Shown: positions 45,881 to 57,640, counted from the first letter of the stretch. The stretch: DNA of 64,000 bases from Prostheceraeus crozeri (GCA_907163375.1 CAJQUW010001687.1:27685-91684), one strand, 5' to 3'. Notes: generated from the letters alone by a model not told the origin. Numbers and translations: made by a program.

Positions 45881-48130
45881 ACTTGTTTCAATAATTGGTT
45901 ATCATCGTAATTATGATGCATGTCTGCAACAAAATTTATTAATATTCACAAACTAAGAATAGTTGTATGTGCTTCATGTAGTGAGTCTACTCAAATCACT
46001 ATCCAAATTGATAATAGGCTGTTTTACGACTGCAAAGCATGCAGGCCCATGTAGCCTATTCGTCAAATTGAAAATCAAGAGTTAGTCTATTCAAGCGGTG
46101 ATGATAAATAATTGTATTTAATTGATTGCTGACACCAATTAGCTGCAATTAATTGGTTGCTCCCTTCAAAAATTGCAATGATTTGATTTCTTACCCAAAT
46201 TTTTATTGTAATTAATTTTTGATAATCCCTAGTAGAGAAACTCGTCTGGCTCAGCGCATGTGGAAAGTCAGTTGACTACAAGAATCTTGACGACTGTCTC
46301 AGTATTTGGAGATGCGATCATTCAAGCTAGTAGGATGCTAACAACATCAATGGGTCTACAATTGAACCGGACATGGAAGATGTAAGGCCTCCTTTCACAA
46401 GATCGGAGGACCACGCACGCCAGATCATGTATTCGTATGTGACAATATTGGGTTGGAAGGCGATTTTGTTGATTCCATCCTCCGCATCCAGCAAACACGG
46501 ACCAAGATAATCTTATCTGTGCATATCATTTAATTTTGCGTAAAAATGTTGATATTAGAAATAATTGTTGTTGGATGCGTTCAAGGAGAAGCCAGAACTT
46601 CTTTTGCTGCCCAAAAAACGTCGCCATCAAAACCCATGGAACCAAGGTGCTCTAAATAGAATAATGCTGTGAATTTATGAAAGTACGTGTATACATTTCA
46701 TTTCTGAAATATTAGTGAGAAAATCATATGTTACTATTACGATTTCTAAGTCATAGATGCTTGATATCACCATTTGAATGAAATTGCTTTCACGAATATT
46801 GATAATGCCATTTCATGCAGATGCTGCCAACTGCTATTTCACCATACTGCCTTAGTAGGAGCCAATAATTGATTTGACACTTGCAAGAAGACATGAAAGC
46901 ATCTCATCCTTGCACTGGAAAAATTTACAGAATGTTTATAGAATTATCTTCAAGTCAAATTTCAACAGATAGACAGATTGAATTTAAATGCGCTTCGGCC
47001 TAAGACTCACGTACTAACTCTTGAGATAGCATTCTTCACCTTCTAACCGAGTATGGAAATATCTCGAAGTCTTTGCAACTTATCAAAAGAAATTGCCATA
47101 ACTGTCTTCTCCTACGTTTCCGACCTAATAAGTCAGACTGTGCGGAGGTATTATCAAATGAATGACCGAATCCCTTTCTATCTCCAACTGACACTTTACT
47201 TCGTGTACCATCATTGAGAAATGGATGAGATGGAGTGTATTTAAAAGATTTCATTCGAGAAAGTTTGTCAGAAGACGTGAGAAATAGGATATAACGAAAT
47301 GAGCTAACACGTGAAAAGAGAATAGAGCGGTAGGCCAATTGTTCTTCTTTTATTCTGACTTCGCCGGGAGATGCTGTTATGGCTGATTGCATTTCCCCAA
47401 TTGTATCCTTGGCAAGCTTGAATTGTCCTTAACAATGGCACGCTGGCATTCGAGCGAACTGTAAGTTGGGCTAAAGCACGTTTCAAATAGTGAGCAGCAG
47501 GCAATATTGTTAGGAAGATATGTTGATTATTTTCACAGCTCATCAATATCGGATTCCAGCGCACGTGACTTGCTCAGACAAGTTCATCACATTCTTTAAA
47601 GATCTAAAATAGAAACAATATTCTAAATATTTTGGGATGACTATATGAGAAAACAGAATGATGCTTTAGGATACCAGGATTGGGTCAATGAATAAAACTG
47701 TTGAACGGAATTAATGCAACAGGATTAAGAAAGAAATTAATATTTGAAAACGTGAAATAGTTCCTCTTTCCGAGATCCGTGTAATTTCAAAAGTATTTGG
47801 TATTTCAGAAAACCAATCTCGCTGACTCAATAGATTTGATGATAAAAAATTTGAAGATGTTGAGGGAAAGTGGTTTGGAGCGGCAGACATCTTCGACTAG
47901 CTGCTGGCCATCAATTCTAGAATAGTCGAATATAGTTCTATAAGATCAAAAGTGGTGCCGTTTCATGGCAACTTGAAATTTATATACTCATTGACAAAAT
48001 TTTTGAAACATTTACTTCTTTAACTTCTTTCTTTTTGACTGGCATATATACATGCATGTATGATGCCTTGATAATTTAATCACAATCTCCACCAAGTCGC
48101 TAGCACAGAAAAACAACGCATGTAGCAGAT
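45881..48130. other. no gene recognised
   Basis: Unassigned. A 118-codon minus-strand frame (47036-47392) overlaps an 86-codon frame (47304-47564). Neither has a recognisable motif apart from a basic GRKRRRR patch in the first, so I do not call a gene. Confidence 0.45.
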
Positions 48131-48136
48131 TCAACT

Positions 48137-48640
48137 TTAATAGCGCGTGTACCCCCCTCTAGCTCCAATACATTCAGTAATCCGAGATGGCATGGATTCA
48201 TAAAGTTTCTGAATGAAGGATGTTTCAAGGAGAAGCCACTGCTCTGTCAGTCTTTCAGAGAGAATCTTCAGGGACACTGGTGGAAGTGAATAGTGGTCTC
48301 TCACTCGCCGCCCAAGCTCGTCCCATACTTGTTCAATTGGTGACAAGTCAGGTGAGCGTGCAGGCCAGTCAAGGGTTTGAATGTTCAATCTCCTAACAGT
48401 GGTAATGACAGCCGAGGAGCGATGTGGTCTTGCGTTGTCGTCTTGGAAGACGAGATTCTCCACCCTGACCACTGGGGCAACAACAGGAATCACAATTTCA
48501 TTGAGATACCTCTCTCCAGTCAACGTGCCTTTGATGATGACTGCTGTCGTTCGCCCGCCATGCCAAATGCCACCCCACAGCATAACACTTCCACCATCAT
48601 ATCTGTCGTGTTCTTTAATACAGCATGGGGTCAAAGTCAC
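48137..48640 (-). pseudogene. Tc1-type transposase, DD34E, 3' half
   Basis: Cut-and-paste transposase catalytic domain. The frame of 167 codons reads EHDRYDGGSVMLWGGIW, LVFQDDNARPHRSS (second catalytic aspartate), LDWPARSPDLSPIEQVWDEL (catalytic glutamate) and ends with the Tc1-type ARGGYTRY. There are 34 residues between D and E, so it is DD34E Tc1 and not mariner. The N-terminal paired-like DNA-binding half and first aspartate are missing upstream of 48640, and no terminal repeats were found. The remaining frame is intact, so truncation is probably recent relative to the other elements here. Confidence 0.9.
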
Positions 48641-49106
48641 ACATCAATTTACAAACACCAAATATAGGTTTGTTAATTTATGTGTCACGCATTTGATGAC
48701 TGATCTAGCTCAAACGTTTTTGCAAAGCTTGTAGAATGAAATAATATTGATATGCATGCAATTAATATATGATGCATAATTCAATACATAATACAATGTA
48801 CAATGTCATAATATATATGATTTTTATTCCATTAGATGAATTTGATAATGTAGACCTGTCATCCAAGATTTGATTAAAGTCTAGAAAATTAAAAGTAGAA
48901 AATTTAAGAAGTAATTTCTAAATTTTGGAAGTTTACTGCACTTGTGATTATTAGATAGGATTATTGTTTTGATAGTTTGTTTTGTTTTGGAACCATGTTT
49001 CAATGCTTTAAAACACGTTTTCTGGTTTAAGAAACATGTTTTTGCGTAATTGCTTAAGCGATATAAAATTCACTCATGAAAGCAAGCAAATGTTGGCTCT
49101 GATAAA
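48641..49106. other. no gene recognised
   Basis: AT-rich spacer between the truncated Tc1 transposase and the next hAT-like element. Confidence 0.4.
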
Positions 49107-49822
49107 CGGAGTTGGATCCGGGTGGGATTTTTCGGTCCTGTGAAGTTTTTCTCCTTCGACCGGGGCCCGGCCCATGGCTCATTTCATTTTAAGCTAGTGA
49201 CCATTTGAATGCAGCTGTAAAATATTCCTGAAAAATCAATTATCATATTTTAAGATTCACTCAAAACGCTTTTCTGTTCAGAATTGAAGCATCAGAGCAT
49301 CTATTAGCACATTGACAGAACGTTCATAAATTTTCTATGAATATGTGAGGGCCGCCTAATTGTATGTATTCAATTCACCTTCGCAAATATTCGTGTATTC
49401 ATAATTCGAACTATGCAAATACGTGCTTGCTTTTCAAACCTCACTAATGAATCGCGCACGCAAAGGAAATTGCCATGCTATCAATAGCTTATCCCGCTAA
49501 TAAAATGCTCTAAAAATTATGTCATATCTCGCAGAAATCGTTTATCACGACCTGTCTGTGCAGAGCGCACTGGTTTTGTAATCCATTGATAGAATCATTC
49601 TGTGGGAGACGATTATTGGGTTGTGACAAGGAAGCTCTTATCCCAACCAACGATGCTATGATAGACATTTCCAAACCGAGTAATTCAGGTTAAGATAAAG
49701 GAAACATGAGGCTTATGAGGACGTCAAGGAAAGCTATCTTGAATATCGGCGAACCAGTCATGTTTCCAGAAATCCAGGCAATGACTCGGCCAGTTTTAGG
49801 CCCGGTCCCGGATCCCACTCTG
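49107..49822. mobile_element. short non-autonomous hAT-like element
   Basis: Left end CGGAGTTGGATCCGGG and reverse-complemented right end CAGAGTGGGATCCGGG agree at 14 of 16 positions. Both continue into GC-rich sequence (gaccggggcccggcc; ggcccggtcccgg). Flanking 8-mers ctgataaa and ttgatagt share the central tgata, consistent with an eroded 8-bp target duplication. 716 bp, no coding capacity. Confidence 0.68.
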
Positions 49823-51255
49823 TTGATAGTACATTGCCAGCTTTCATGAGCTTATGTTTTGATAGATTTCTCAGTCACTAAATGTGCATTCATGCAAAGT
49901 GCTCATGACCTTGCACATATCAGCGTTAGACACAATCACGCATGTGCCACTTTTCTAAATGAGCATGCTTCTGAAATTGATTAAACAGCTACATCGCTAA
50001 AAAAGCAAAATTACTAGCTGTTCTTTTTAGCATAACAGTCGTGTTTATTAACTGTCTATTAAGCAGCTTTGAAACTGTATTTTAAACAAGGTCCTACAAC
50101 GCACTTTTAACGTGTTCTTTGTTTTCAAACATACATTTTTGGAAACCTTGTTTTCAGATATGATGTTTTCAACTGCGTTCGTTTCCAGACATGGTTATTA
50201 ATTCAAGTATTCCTATTTATTGATTAAAAATCAGCTGCAACTATGAACAAAATGTCACCTGAAATTTCTGGAGAATAGAAGACCCCAAGCAATTGGCATA
50301 GAAAGCTAATGACAAGCAAAAACGTAAACATGTTTCAAGACTTGTTATTAAAACGTGTTTCACAAGATGGACTTTAAAGATTATGTTTCAAACATGGATT
50401 TAAAGCAAACATTGCTTCATTCAACTCTATCGAGATCACAGTAATAATTTCTTAAATGTGGTGTAAGCGTGCAACTTGTTGATGAAAAATTGAATAATAA
50501 GTGCCAGTGAGCAAGTAATCATGCCGTCTATCTATGGATTCCTTTAGAGGCGAATGATATTGCTTAGAATATTGACAAGCACTTTAGCTAATACCGAAAA
50601 ATATGGGTGTGAGTTTTAGATATATGCTTAACACACGCGAATCAATGAAATTGTGAAGAACATGATATGTACATTAGCATTACATATGCTCTATTTCACA
50701 CATCAAAACAGCTAGGTGTTAAAGTTGTCTACTCATATAATTGGTTGATCAATTGAAAGAAATCTAGGCTTAATAATGCATTAAAATGCATTCATTAAAT
50801 GTACAAAATGCATAAAATGCATGGTTTAGTTATAAACGTCCGGGGAAGGGGTTGTTACATTTTGTCTACAGAATCCATTCAAAGCTAATTGACTATACCA
50901 GGTGCAATCTCATTAATTAATGCGACCGATGAAATTTATTGATAATGATTTGATTAATCATTATATTTGTGAGCAAGTTAAGTGAGCTTCAAAACTAAAA
51001 TTTGCATATCTCTGACAAAAAGTCGAAATGCTGAAGAATTTACACCTGTTGATGCGCCTGAATTCAGGCAAAATACGAAGAAAAATCAAAAATCTTTTTG
51101 ATATCAATATGCATTTGTGCATTACAAGAAATCTTTGAATCATTGATATGAAGGTCATGCGGAAGTGCAAATTGCAATAGCAATAAGTAGATAATAATAC
51201 ATAGCAATGCCGTCAGCAGGAGGTGGTTGGGATTAATAGTTTTAACATAATAGAT
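49823..51255. other. no gene recognised
   Basis: AT-rich. Short repeats of aaacatgtttc/aaaacgtgttt occur around 48990-49040 and 50060-50410, but no gene. Confidence 0.4.
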
Positions 51256-51257
51256 GT

Positions 51258-51455
51258 ACTATGAGATACCTCCGGAAATATAATGCACGAAAGTGGTGAA
51301 TAATGTAATTTATTTAGTTCCGACGTTTCGCACTCCGTGCTTTGTCAAGGCAAATATGCATACACACGCACATACTGACACAGCTTATATGCCAGGTAAA
51401 TAGCAAATATGTAGCTGATAACACACAACAGTCAGTCATCTCATTTCTTCTGAAA
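51258..51455 (-). repeat. dispersed repeat, copy B (partner at 20610-20810)
   Basis: Same block order as copy A. The minus strand carries TTGACAAAGCACGGAGTGCG followed by AAACGTCGG (51319-51347): a 4-bp GCAC/GTGC stem between a TGANRA box and GAAAC, better preserved than in copy A. The cgacgtttcgc signature is a common end sequence of Penelope-like and related retroelements. Confidence 0.78.
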
Positions 51456-51475
51456 AGCAGAGAAAGGGAATGCTC

Positions 51476-51640
51476 TAATGATTCAATGCCTCCGGCTTTC
51501 ACGAGGTCGAAATGATATTTCAATGCGCCTTGCTCTTGGCACCACCATGAAAAATGGCTGTCTTTTCATGGTGGTGCCAAGAGCAAGGCGCATTGAAATA
51601 TCATTTCGACCTCGTGAAAGCCGGAGGCATTGAATCATTA
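51476..51640. repeat. 78-bp perfect inverted repeat of SINE body, 9-bp loop
   Basis: Arms 51476-51553 and 51563-51640 are exact inverted copies by eye (taatgattcaatgcctccgg to accaccatgaaaa). The right arm continues into SINE body sequence shared with 51836-51954. Confidence 0.92.
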
Positions 51641-51757
51641 GATCGATTGTCCGAGGTCGCCTGGAAGCGGTTGCTATTGTTATATAAACAAACCAGGAAG
51701 GTAACGTCATAATGTGCGCTGAAAGCTTTACTTGCTCTTGACACGATCATGGAGGGT

Positions 51758-51960
51758 GTGCCTCGCTGGTCTTGGTGATCTTCTTGCCGCGTTAGCAATT
51801 CGAAGACGGGGTTCGATTCCCAGCCGGCAAGCCATTTTTCATGGTGGTGCCAAGAGCAAGGCGCATTGAAATATGATTTCGACCTCGTGAAAACCGGAGG
51901 CATTGAATCATTAGATCGATTGTCCGAGGTCGCCTGGAAGCGGTTGCTATTGTAAAGGGA
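51758..51960 (+). repeat. tRNA-derived SINE
   Basis: A 74-nt head (51758-51831) folds partly as a tRNA: D stem GGTC/GATC, anticodon-like stem TTGC/GCAA with a seven-base loop cgcgtta, and a T arm with B box GGTTCGATTCC (51810-51820). A 3' strand CCGGCAA, a G and an apparent CCA follow. The acceptor 5' strand pairs poorly, so this is not a working tRNA gene. The body that follows (ttttcatggtggtgccaaga to gcggttgctattgt) is a direct copy of 51563-51679. Head plus body is the standard SINE layout, transcribed by RNA polymerase III and moved by LINE enzymes. Confidence 0.72.
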
Positions 51961-54576
51961 ATGCTGTTCGGTGATGATCTGGATTCGCCAATAATATCAG
52001 TCTCTTTGGTGAAAGCAACTCTTTTGTGTATTCGGGACTCGCAGCGCCAAGTAATGTACAAACTCAAGAAATCGAGCTTAGTAGCGTGGCATCTATGAAG
52101 GAATGATGACCAAAGCCTATTTTCTTTCGACGAAGTGTTGGTAAAAATTGTGAATTATTAGACACGATATTGAATTTGTAGCTTTATTATAACACATAAA
52201 CGCAAGGTGTCAAGCTTCACATAAATCTCATTTCTAGAAAAACCATGAAGACTTCTCTCGCAACCGATCGTAGCACTATGACGTGAATTGAGTAATAAAT
52301 ATAATTAGTCCTCATCACGAAAGTTCAGTGTCTAACGGACCAATCATTCATATTTTTGCCTTTTCTGGTGATCGATGAATATTTAAACCAGTCTATAGCT
52401 ACATACACCAGATACTTTTTCTTTGGTGCCGATTTAATTCTATGGTTCGGGAATCAACCGATTGCAATCATCCTGTTCCGTCTCTTTCTCCAAAATCCGC
52501 TCTATATTCAATCTCTTGTTTCAGGTGTTGTAAATTATCGAACTACCTTGCGGAGCACTGAGAATGCATGCCATCATCTGATTGTGAAGTTCTTTTCTGC
52601 ACAACAGATCCGCGGTAATTGTTGCACCAGATATGTGATTTTGGTTTTATAAATATATATTTATTTTGATAATTTGAAAATATATTTTCAGGCATTATTG
52701 ATATGACATGCATTTTTATTTTCCAACAATCAAGACAGAACATCAAAATATTATACTGTATGTACTGTACGTAAATCCATTTAAACACATAGCATTTTTG
52801 TCACCAATATCTTCCCATGCTCTCCAACTTTCGGAAAATAAAAGAACTGCAACAGAATAATCGAGAACCACTTGCATACTTACAACATAACTATCACGAC
52901 TTTGATTTAGATCGTTAATCCATGACGTTTACCTCAGAAAATTTGGTGTTACTGGGTTTTCATTTATTAAGTTTCATGCTTTATTTAATCGATTTTTCCA
53001 CAATTGATCTATTAAAAAACAAGCAATATATGAAAGATAAAGTAAATGTATTTTACATGTATTTCATTTACAAAAGACGTGAAAAACCGAAATGTACTTT
53101 TCTTCGAAAGGACAAATATCAGAAATCTCGTGAGTGTCTGGATGAGAAAATCTATCGCATGATAAGTACCATATTCCCAAACATAATTGTTGAGAGGTCG
53201 ACAAACAGCATTTTACTGATAAATAATACAAAGAAAATGCATCGCGTACGTCTCAAAGCTTTGCTAATCGCAGATTTTAGAAAACTGCGGAAATTTGTAA
53301 TCTTAAATTTGACAGTTTTTCAAAAGTCGTTGACTGTCCCCCATCATTGAAGAAGTTTTCAATCAAGTTTCGTTTCAATTGCACGCTCGTTTTAGATGCG
53401 ATCACAAGTGATTAAACGTCAAGGGTTTCCATTTTATCTCTGTCAAATCCTACATCGTAAATGAAAACGCGTGTTTTCTTGACAGTCAGTTGAAAAGAAA
53501 TGAGTTTTTCGTCTTGTAATGATAACGCTAGCTGTTGCTCGATCTCATCGAGAATTAAAGCGAAAAGCAGTTCGTCTGAGAAAAGACTAATTTGGTATCA
53601 CACTATTTCTTGTCTCACCAAATTCATAATTTCAAGTCATTTCATTGACGTAAATCCTTTTTTGTAAATGTCGCCTAGTAAGTGCATGTGAATATTCTCT
53701 GAACATGAATGAATGAATGAATGTAGAATCAGACTGTATCTAACTGAGTGAATTTCAATATAAAAGTCGACCAATAAATGAATAGTATTTGTAGAAAAAA
53801 TAAATTACGGATATTGTTGCTGATGTCTTTCGACATTTTGCAGAAGCCGAATCCATAGGACGGGTCTATGTTTCAAAGCGAGGTCTCAACTGGGCTGAGG
53901 CAAGTGAGACGATATCTTCGCCATCGATTTTCCTGCCGAGATATTAACAATATTCATTTGCAGATAACTTTATCCACAAATGGGTTGATGCGGCCAACTG
54001 TCACTTGTTCTGCTGTGGAATTCACGACCTGTATTTCTCCAAGTTTTCATATCGCTAGAAGGTTAAAGTGCCCTAGGTTATGTGTTATTATTGATTTCCA
54101 TAATTTGTAAAGCGTCAATTCATGATCTCCTCTGTTTTCAAAATTAGATTCTGCTTTGTAAAGAAATTGATTAAGTTTGATAAAAAAGTGGATTGTGATG
54201 TTTAAGAAAGCGAGTGGAGGAAGTAAAGTGATGAGCACTTGAATTTTACAACTTGGAAAAGCATGCATGTAGTCAGAAACCTTTCTCTACCCATCCAGCA
54301 TTAATTACATTTTTATTGATTATGAAGAGTAGTCTATGCTACCCGTCCTATTATCAGGTATCTGTGCTCTTGACGTCTGTCTCACCTTTCTTTGTAATGC
54401 TTATAGATTTTTGTTTTTTAATGATAGAAATATCGTAAGTCAAAAAACCGAATTGAATTAAATGAAACAATTCCCAATAAGCATTAAGTTTCATTTTGAT
54501 GAATACACGTGATGCGATGTGACAAATATTCAAAATGACTATAAATACCAATAAATTAGAGATCTTTCTGGATATG
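51961..54576. other. no gene recognised; one doubtful 142-codon frame
   Basis: A plus-strand ATG frame at 52922-53350 is 142 codons, basic and rich in Lys, Ile and Phe, with a hydrophobic start and no known motif. It could be an exon, but the composition simply follows the AT-rich DNA. Nothing else is assignable. Candidate poly(A) signal for the receptor gene (AATAAA on the minus strand) at 54312-54317. Confidence 0.4.
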
Positions 54577-56013
54577 TTACCTCCTCGCTTTTCTACGTTT
54601 TGGAGCCAAACACAAAAGTTTGATAAAAGCAGTTCGGAAATCTTCATTGAAAATTGTATACAATATCGGATTCAAACCACTATTAGCGTATCCTAACCAG
54701 ATAACAAACATGCGGAGATGGACGTAGTCAGGACATCGCTTCTCACCACACAAAGAACGAATTAAGTACATCATAGTAAAAGGTATCCAACAAAGTATAA
54801 ATATTGTTATAATGAGAGCCATACGTTTAGTGGCACGTTGCTCTCTGCGATCTGACTTGGCAAGACTTACTCTGGCTCTGTTCTCGCGAGTATTTGGTTT
54901 AGTTGCCGAAGAAGCGTTACTTCGTTGCTTGTGACGCTTTCGAGTTGAGTTTTTCACCAATAGAAAGCGCCCACGACGATGCTGCCCACTCTGACCAATT
55001 CCCGATGCACGGGGCACCTTTAGAGTGTCCCTCTCAGTTGCTAACTCACTCTCGTCCGAAATATTAGAAATGTTGGTTCGCAGATGGATTGGCGAAATAT
55101 CACAAGGCTTAGAATATAAGCATCCGTTATCTCCGAGTACCTGCGAGCTATCACATTCCCCTTGGAAGGTGGCAAAGTTGCATGAGACAGAAATGTCGCT
55201 TATTTCTTCATGATCAAGTGTAGGAGTAGACAGACGCGCTCGACACTTTGCATATTCATGCTTTCTATTCGCGGCATTTTTTCGTAAATGTCTTGCCCGA
55301 CTTTGAAGTACAATGAATATTTTCGTATATAGAATTATCAACACTACCAATGGAATGATAAAAGATCCCATGGCTGAATAGATGACGTAATGAGGTTCAT
55401 TAAATAGAACACACTGATAATGTCCAGTAACATTATCATTAATGTAATTCTTCTTGAACTTTTCTGCCAAAGATTCCATTTCCTTGCCATTCCAGCCTAT
55501 CAGTGGAGGACAACAAATTAGTGTAGATAGAACCCAAACGACAACGACATATGGTACAAATCGTCGGCTTTTATGTTGCTGGTCGCGATACCATACAGGG
55601 AAGGCTGTTGCTGTAAAGCGGTCAAATGCAATGGCGACCAGGGACCAAATTGACGCGGTGCAGTAAAGAACGTCAATACTCAGCCAGATATTGCACATCA
55701 CTTGACCAAACACCCATCGACCGAGGAGATCATTCACGATTGACATCGGCAGAACTGTCAGCGCCAGCAGGAAATCACTAACTGATAAATTTCCTATTAA
55801 ATAATTTGCCGTTTTTTGTAAAGCTTTGAATTTACATAGGGCTACAAAGACCAATGCATTGCCAATGATTGTCCATAACGTAAGCAATCCTAGAATACCA
55901 CCAACGATGCCTAGAACAGGGAGGGAGTAAGTTTCACTGACTTTGTCTGAATAGAATGTATTGTTCCACACAGTAGAATTTGATTGTGATTCTTCAACTT
56001 CTTGAGAAACCAT
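54577..56013 (-). CDS. class A aminergic G-protein-coupled receptor (dopamine D2/adrenergic/octopamine-like)
   Basis: Plasma-membrane receptor for a biogenic monoamine. I start it at the ATG of MVSQEVEESQ (478 aa): the upstream open frame has no ATG and crosses a splice acceptor. Seven TMs are visible. N-terminal glycosylation sites N12 and N17; N52 (1.50), D80 (2.50); disulphide cysteines C107 and C201; amine-binding D114 (3.32) in SIDVLYCTAS; W160 (4.50). TM5 has S213, A214, S217 before P221, so two of three catechol-binding serines remain. TM6 reads CWIPFT (toggle W409), with T where F6.52 is usual. TM7 is WLGYANSGLNPILY. The third loop is about 155 residues, basic and Ser-rich, as in Gi-coupled D2/alpha2 receptors; a short C-tail has a possible palmitoylated C468. 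The DRY motif is DRF. The coding region is one exon with no breaks. The exact ligand cannot be told. Confidence 0.95.
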   Translation of the reverse strand: MVSQEVEESQSNSTVWNNTFYSDKVSETYSLPVLGIVGGILGLLTLWTIIGNALVFVALCKFKALQKTANYLIGNLSVSDFLLALTVLPMSIVNDLLGRWVFGQVMCNIWLSIDVLYCTASIWSLVAIAFDRFTATAFPVWYRDQQHKSRRFVPYVVVVWVLSTLICCPPLIGWNGKEMESLAEKFKKNYINDNVTGHYQCVLFNEPHYVIYSAMGSFIIPLVVLIILYTKIFIVLQSRARHLRKNAANRKHEYAKCRARLSTPTLDHEEISDISVSCNFATFQGECDSSQVLGDNGCLYSKPCDISPIHLRTNISNISDESELATERDTLKVPRASGIGQSGQHRRGRFLLVKNSTRKRHKQRSNASSATKPNTRENRARVSLAKSDRREQRATKRMALIITIFILCWIPFTMMYLIRSLCGEKRCPDYVHLRMFVIWLGYANSGLNPILYTIFNEDFRTAFIKLLCLAPKRRKARR

Positions 56014-56036
56014 CTTTATCTGCAAGGAAAAAACCG
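56014..56036 (-). other. splice acceptor in the 5' UTR of the receptor gene
   Basis: On the minus strand, ggttttttccttgcag lies directly before ATAAAG and the ATG. A T-rich tract ending in CAG six bases upstream of the start codon indicates a 5' UTR intron. The first exon and promoter lie further right and could not be located. Confidence 0.7.
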
Positions 56037-57640
56037 TATTTGTAGAAATGCACTTTGATCAGGAATCAAGTCAATCAAAAGGAAAATATTCAGTGCTGCA
56101 ATCAAAGCACTGTGTGATTATGAGATTTCAATACAAATAATCGATTGAGGTTATTAAAAGTTGAACAATTAATTGACTGTAGATAACTGCAGAATTTCTT
56201 TGTAGAGAAATCTCTTTTCAAGATTTCAGTTTATTGATACACACAAACACGCAGAAATGGCCTCATCGAAGATCGAAGGCACTAACTAGCATCACAGAGG
56301 CTATTCTGCTGGAATATCAATCGAGATCCATGAACGATTTCTTAAAGTAGGTCCTACTCAGCACTACTTTAATTACTTCAAAGCATCCTCAAATAATCCG
56401 TCATTCGTACGTGTCACGCATGACTATTGATGCGAGTACACGTGTCACCATCGATTGATGAGGATTCCGCGTGGTTAATAATCTGATACATTTTTGGGAA
56501 ATCAGTAGTTATCTTATCACAAAATTAATGTCCGTCTGCAAAAACGAGGATCTGACAGTATATCCACTCTGATCCGTAACAATAAATAGAAAATCCTATT
56601 TGATCTTCATAGCACTAATTAGCACGGTTCTTAAAAATCAGATGTATTTCAATTAATTGGTCAATGCTGCAGTCAAAAGTTGAAATTTTTGCTGACTGCT
56701 TCTTGCTGCAAACAAAATTGATGTATTGTAAACTGCCCAATTTAATTGCAAACTACGTTTTCTGGAGGATCTATTTAAAACCGATAATTGAGAGTGTGCT
56801 TCGAAAGACGAAATCACCCGATGATGATGCTGCACGAAGACCTGCACTCCTAAAGTATTCACTGCGAACGCTGCATCATTTCGCAATGTCGTAATGACGC
56901 GGAAATGTTTCGTGGAATCACCAGAGGTTTTCGTGCGCCATGTCAACTAGTGCCAGTTCACCCATTTGCTGCGATGAAGCAAAAATAATCGTGTGCAAGA
57001 ATCGTGACCTCCTGAATGTAATAGCATGGATATTTTTTCATTTAATTTTCTTTTAATTAACGCTACAACTAGCAATAGTGGGGCAGTTCAAATTCGATCA
57101 AAGATAGTAGATATTGTCCATTTTCTTTGACTACGACTGAATAAGGTAAGCAATTTACTGGTAGCGACGCAAAAACATACATATCTTCCCAGTACCTATT
57201 CCGAGGTTTTCAAAAAGATGGAATCTGATTGGCAGTATCATCTGATCTCATGTGAGAATTTTTTGATTGATAATGATTCCCAGAACGATGTGATAATGCT
57301 GTTATGTGCGTAGAAGATCAACTTCTTATGCGTTTGTGATAAACCCTTCTGTGAAAGAACACTCAAATATGTCCCAGATTTCTTCCAACATACGCGATTA
57401 TGCTGACGAATCTAAAATGTGGCATTCCGTTGTCCAGTTTTTGTGTTTGACATGTCACTTTCGGTCGCCCATTGCTTTGTAGTAATTTTCAATTTTCTGT
57501 GATTTGATGAAGTGTTGATTTTACCAGGCTTGCATCGTGAGGATTAATTTAATTCCTATGATTCCTAGTAAAGTATGTAATTTTGTATATTTTGCGATGT
57601 TAGTAGTAAGGAAGTGACAAACACCAGATAGCGCAAGATG
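56037..57640. other. no gene recognised; presumed upstream region of the receptor gene
   Basis: AT-rich, with a 97-codon minus-strand frame (56653-56946) that has no known motif. The receptor's 5' exon and promoter are expected here or further right but cannot be placed by eye. Confidence 0.4.

Noticed and set aside
47036-47564. Two overlapping minus-strand ORFs (118 and 86 codons)
   Set aside because: No recognisable domain, no clear splice signals linking them, and no repeat context.
51758-51834. Possible tRNA gene with B box and CCA
   Set aside because: The acceptor stem does not pair and the sequence is followed directly by repeat body, so it is a SINE head.
52922-53350. 142-codon plus-strand ORF
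   Set aside because: Lys/Ile/Phe-rich composition expected from AT-rich DNA, and no motif; kept only as a doubtful frame.
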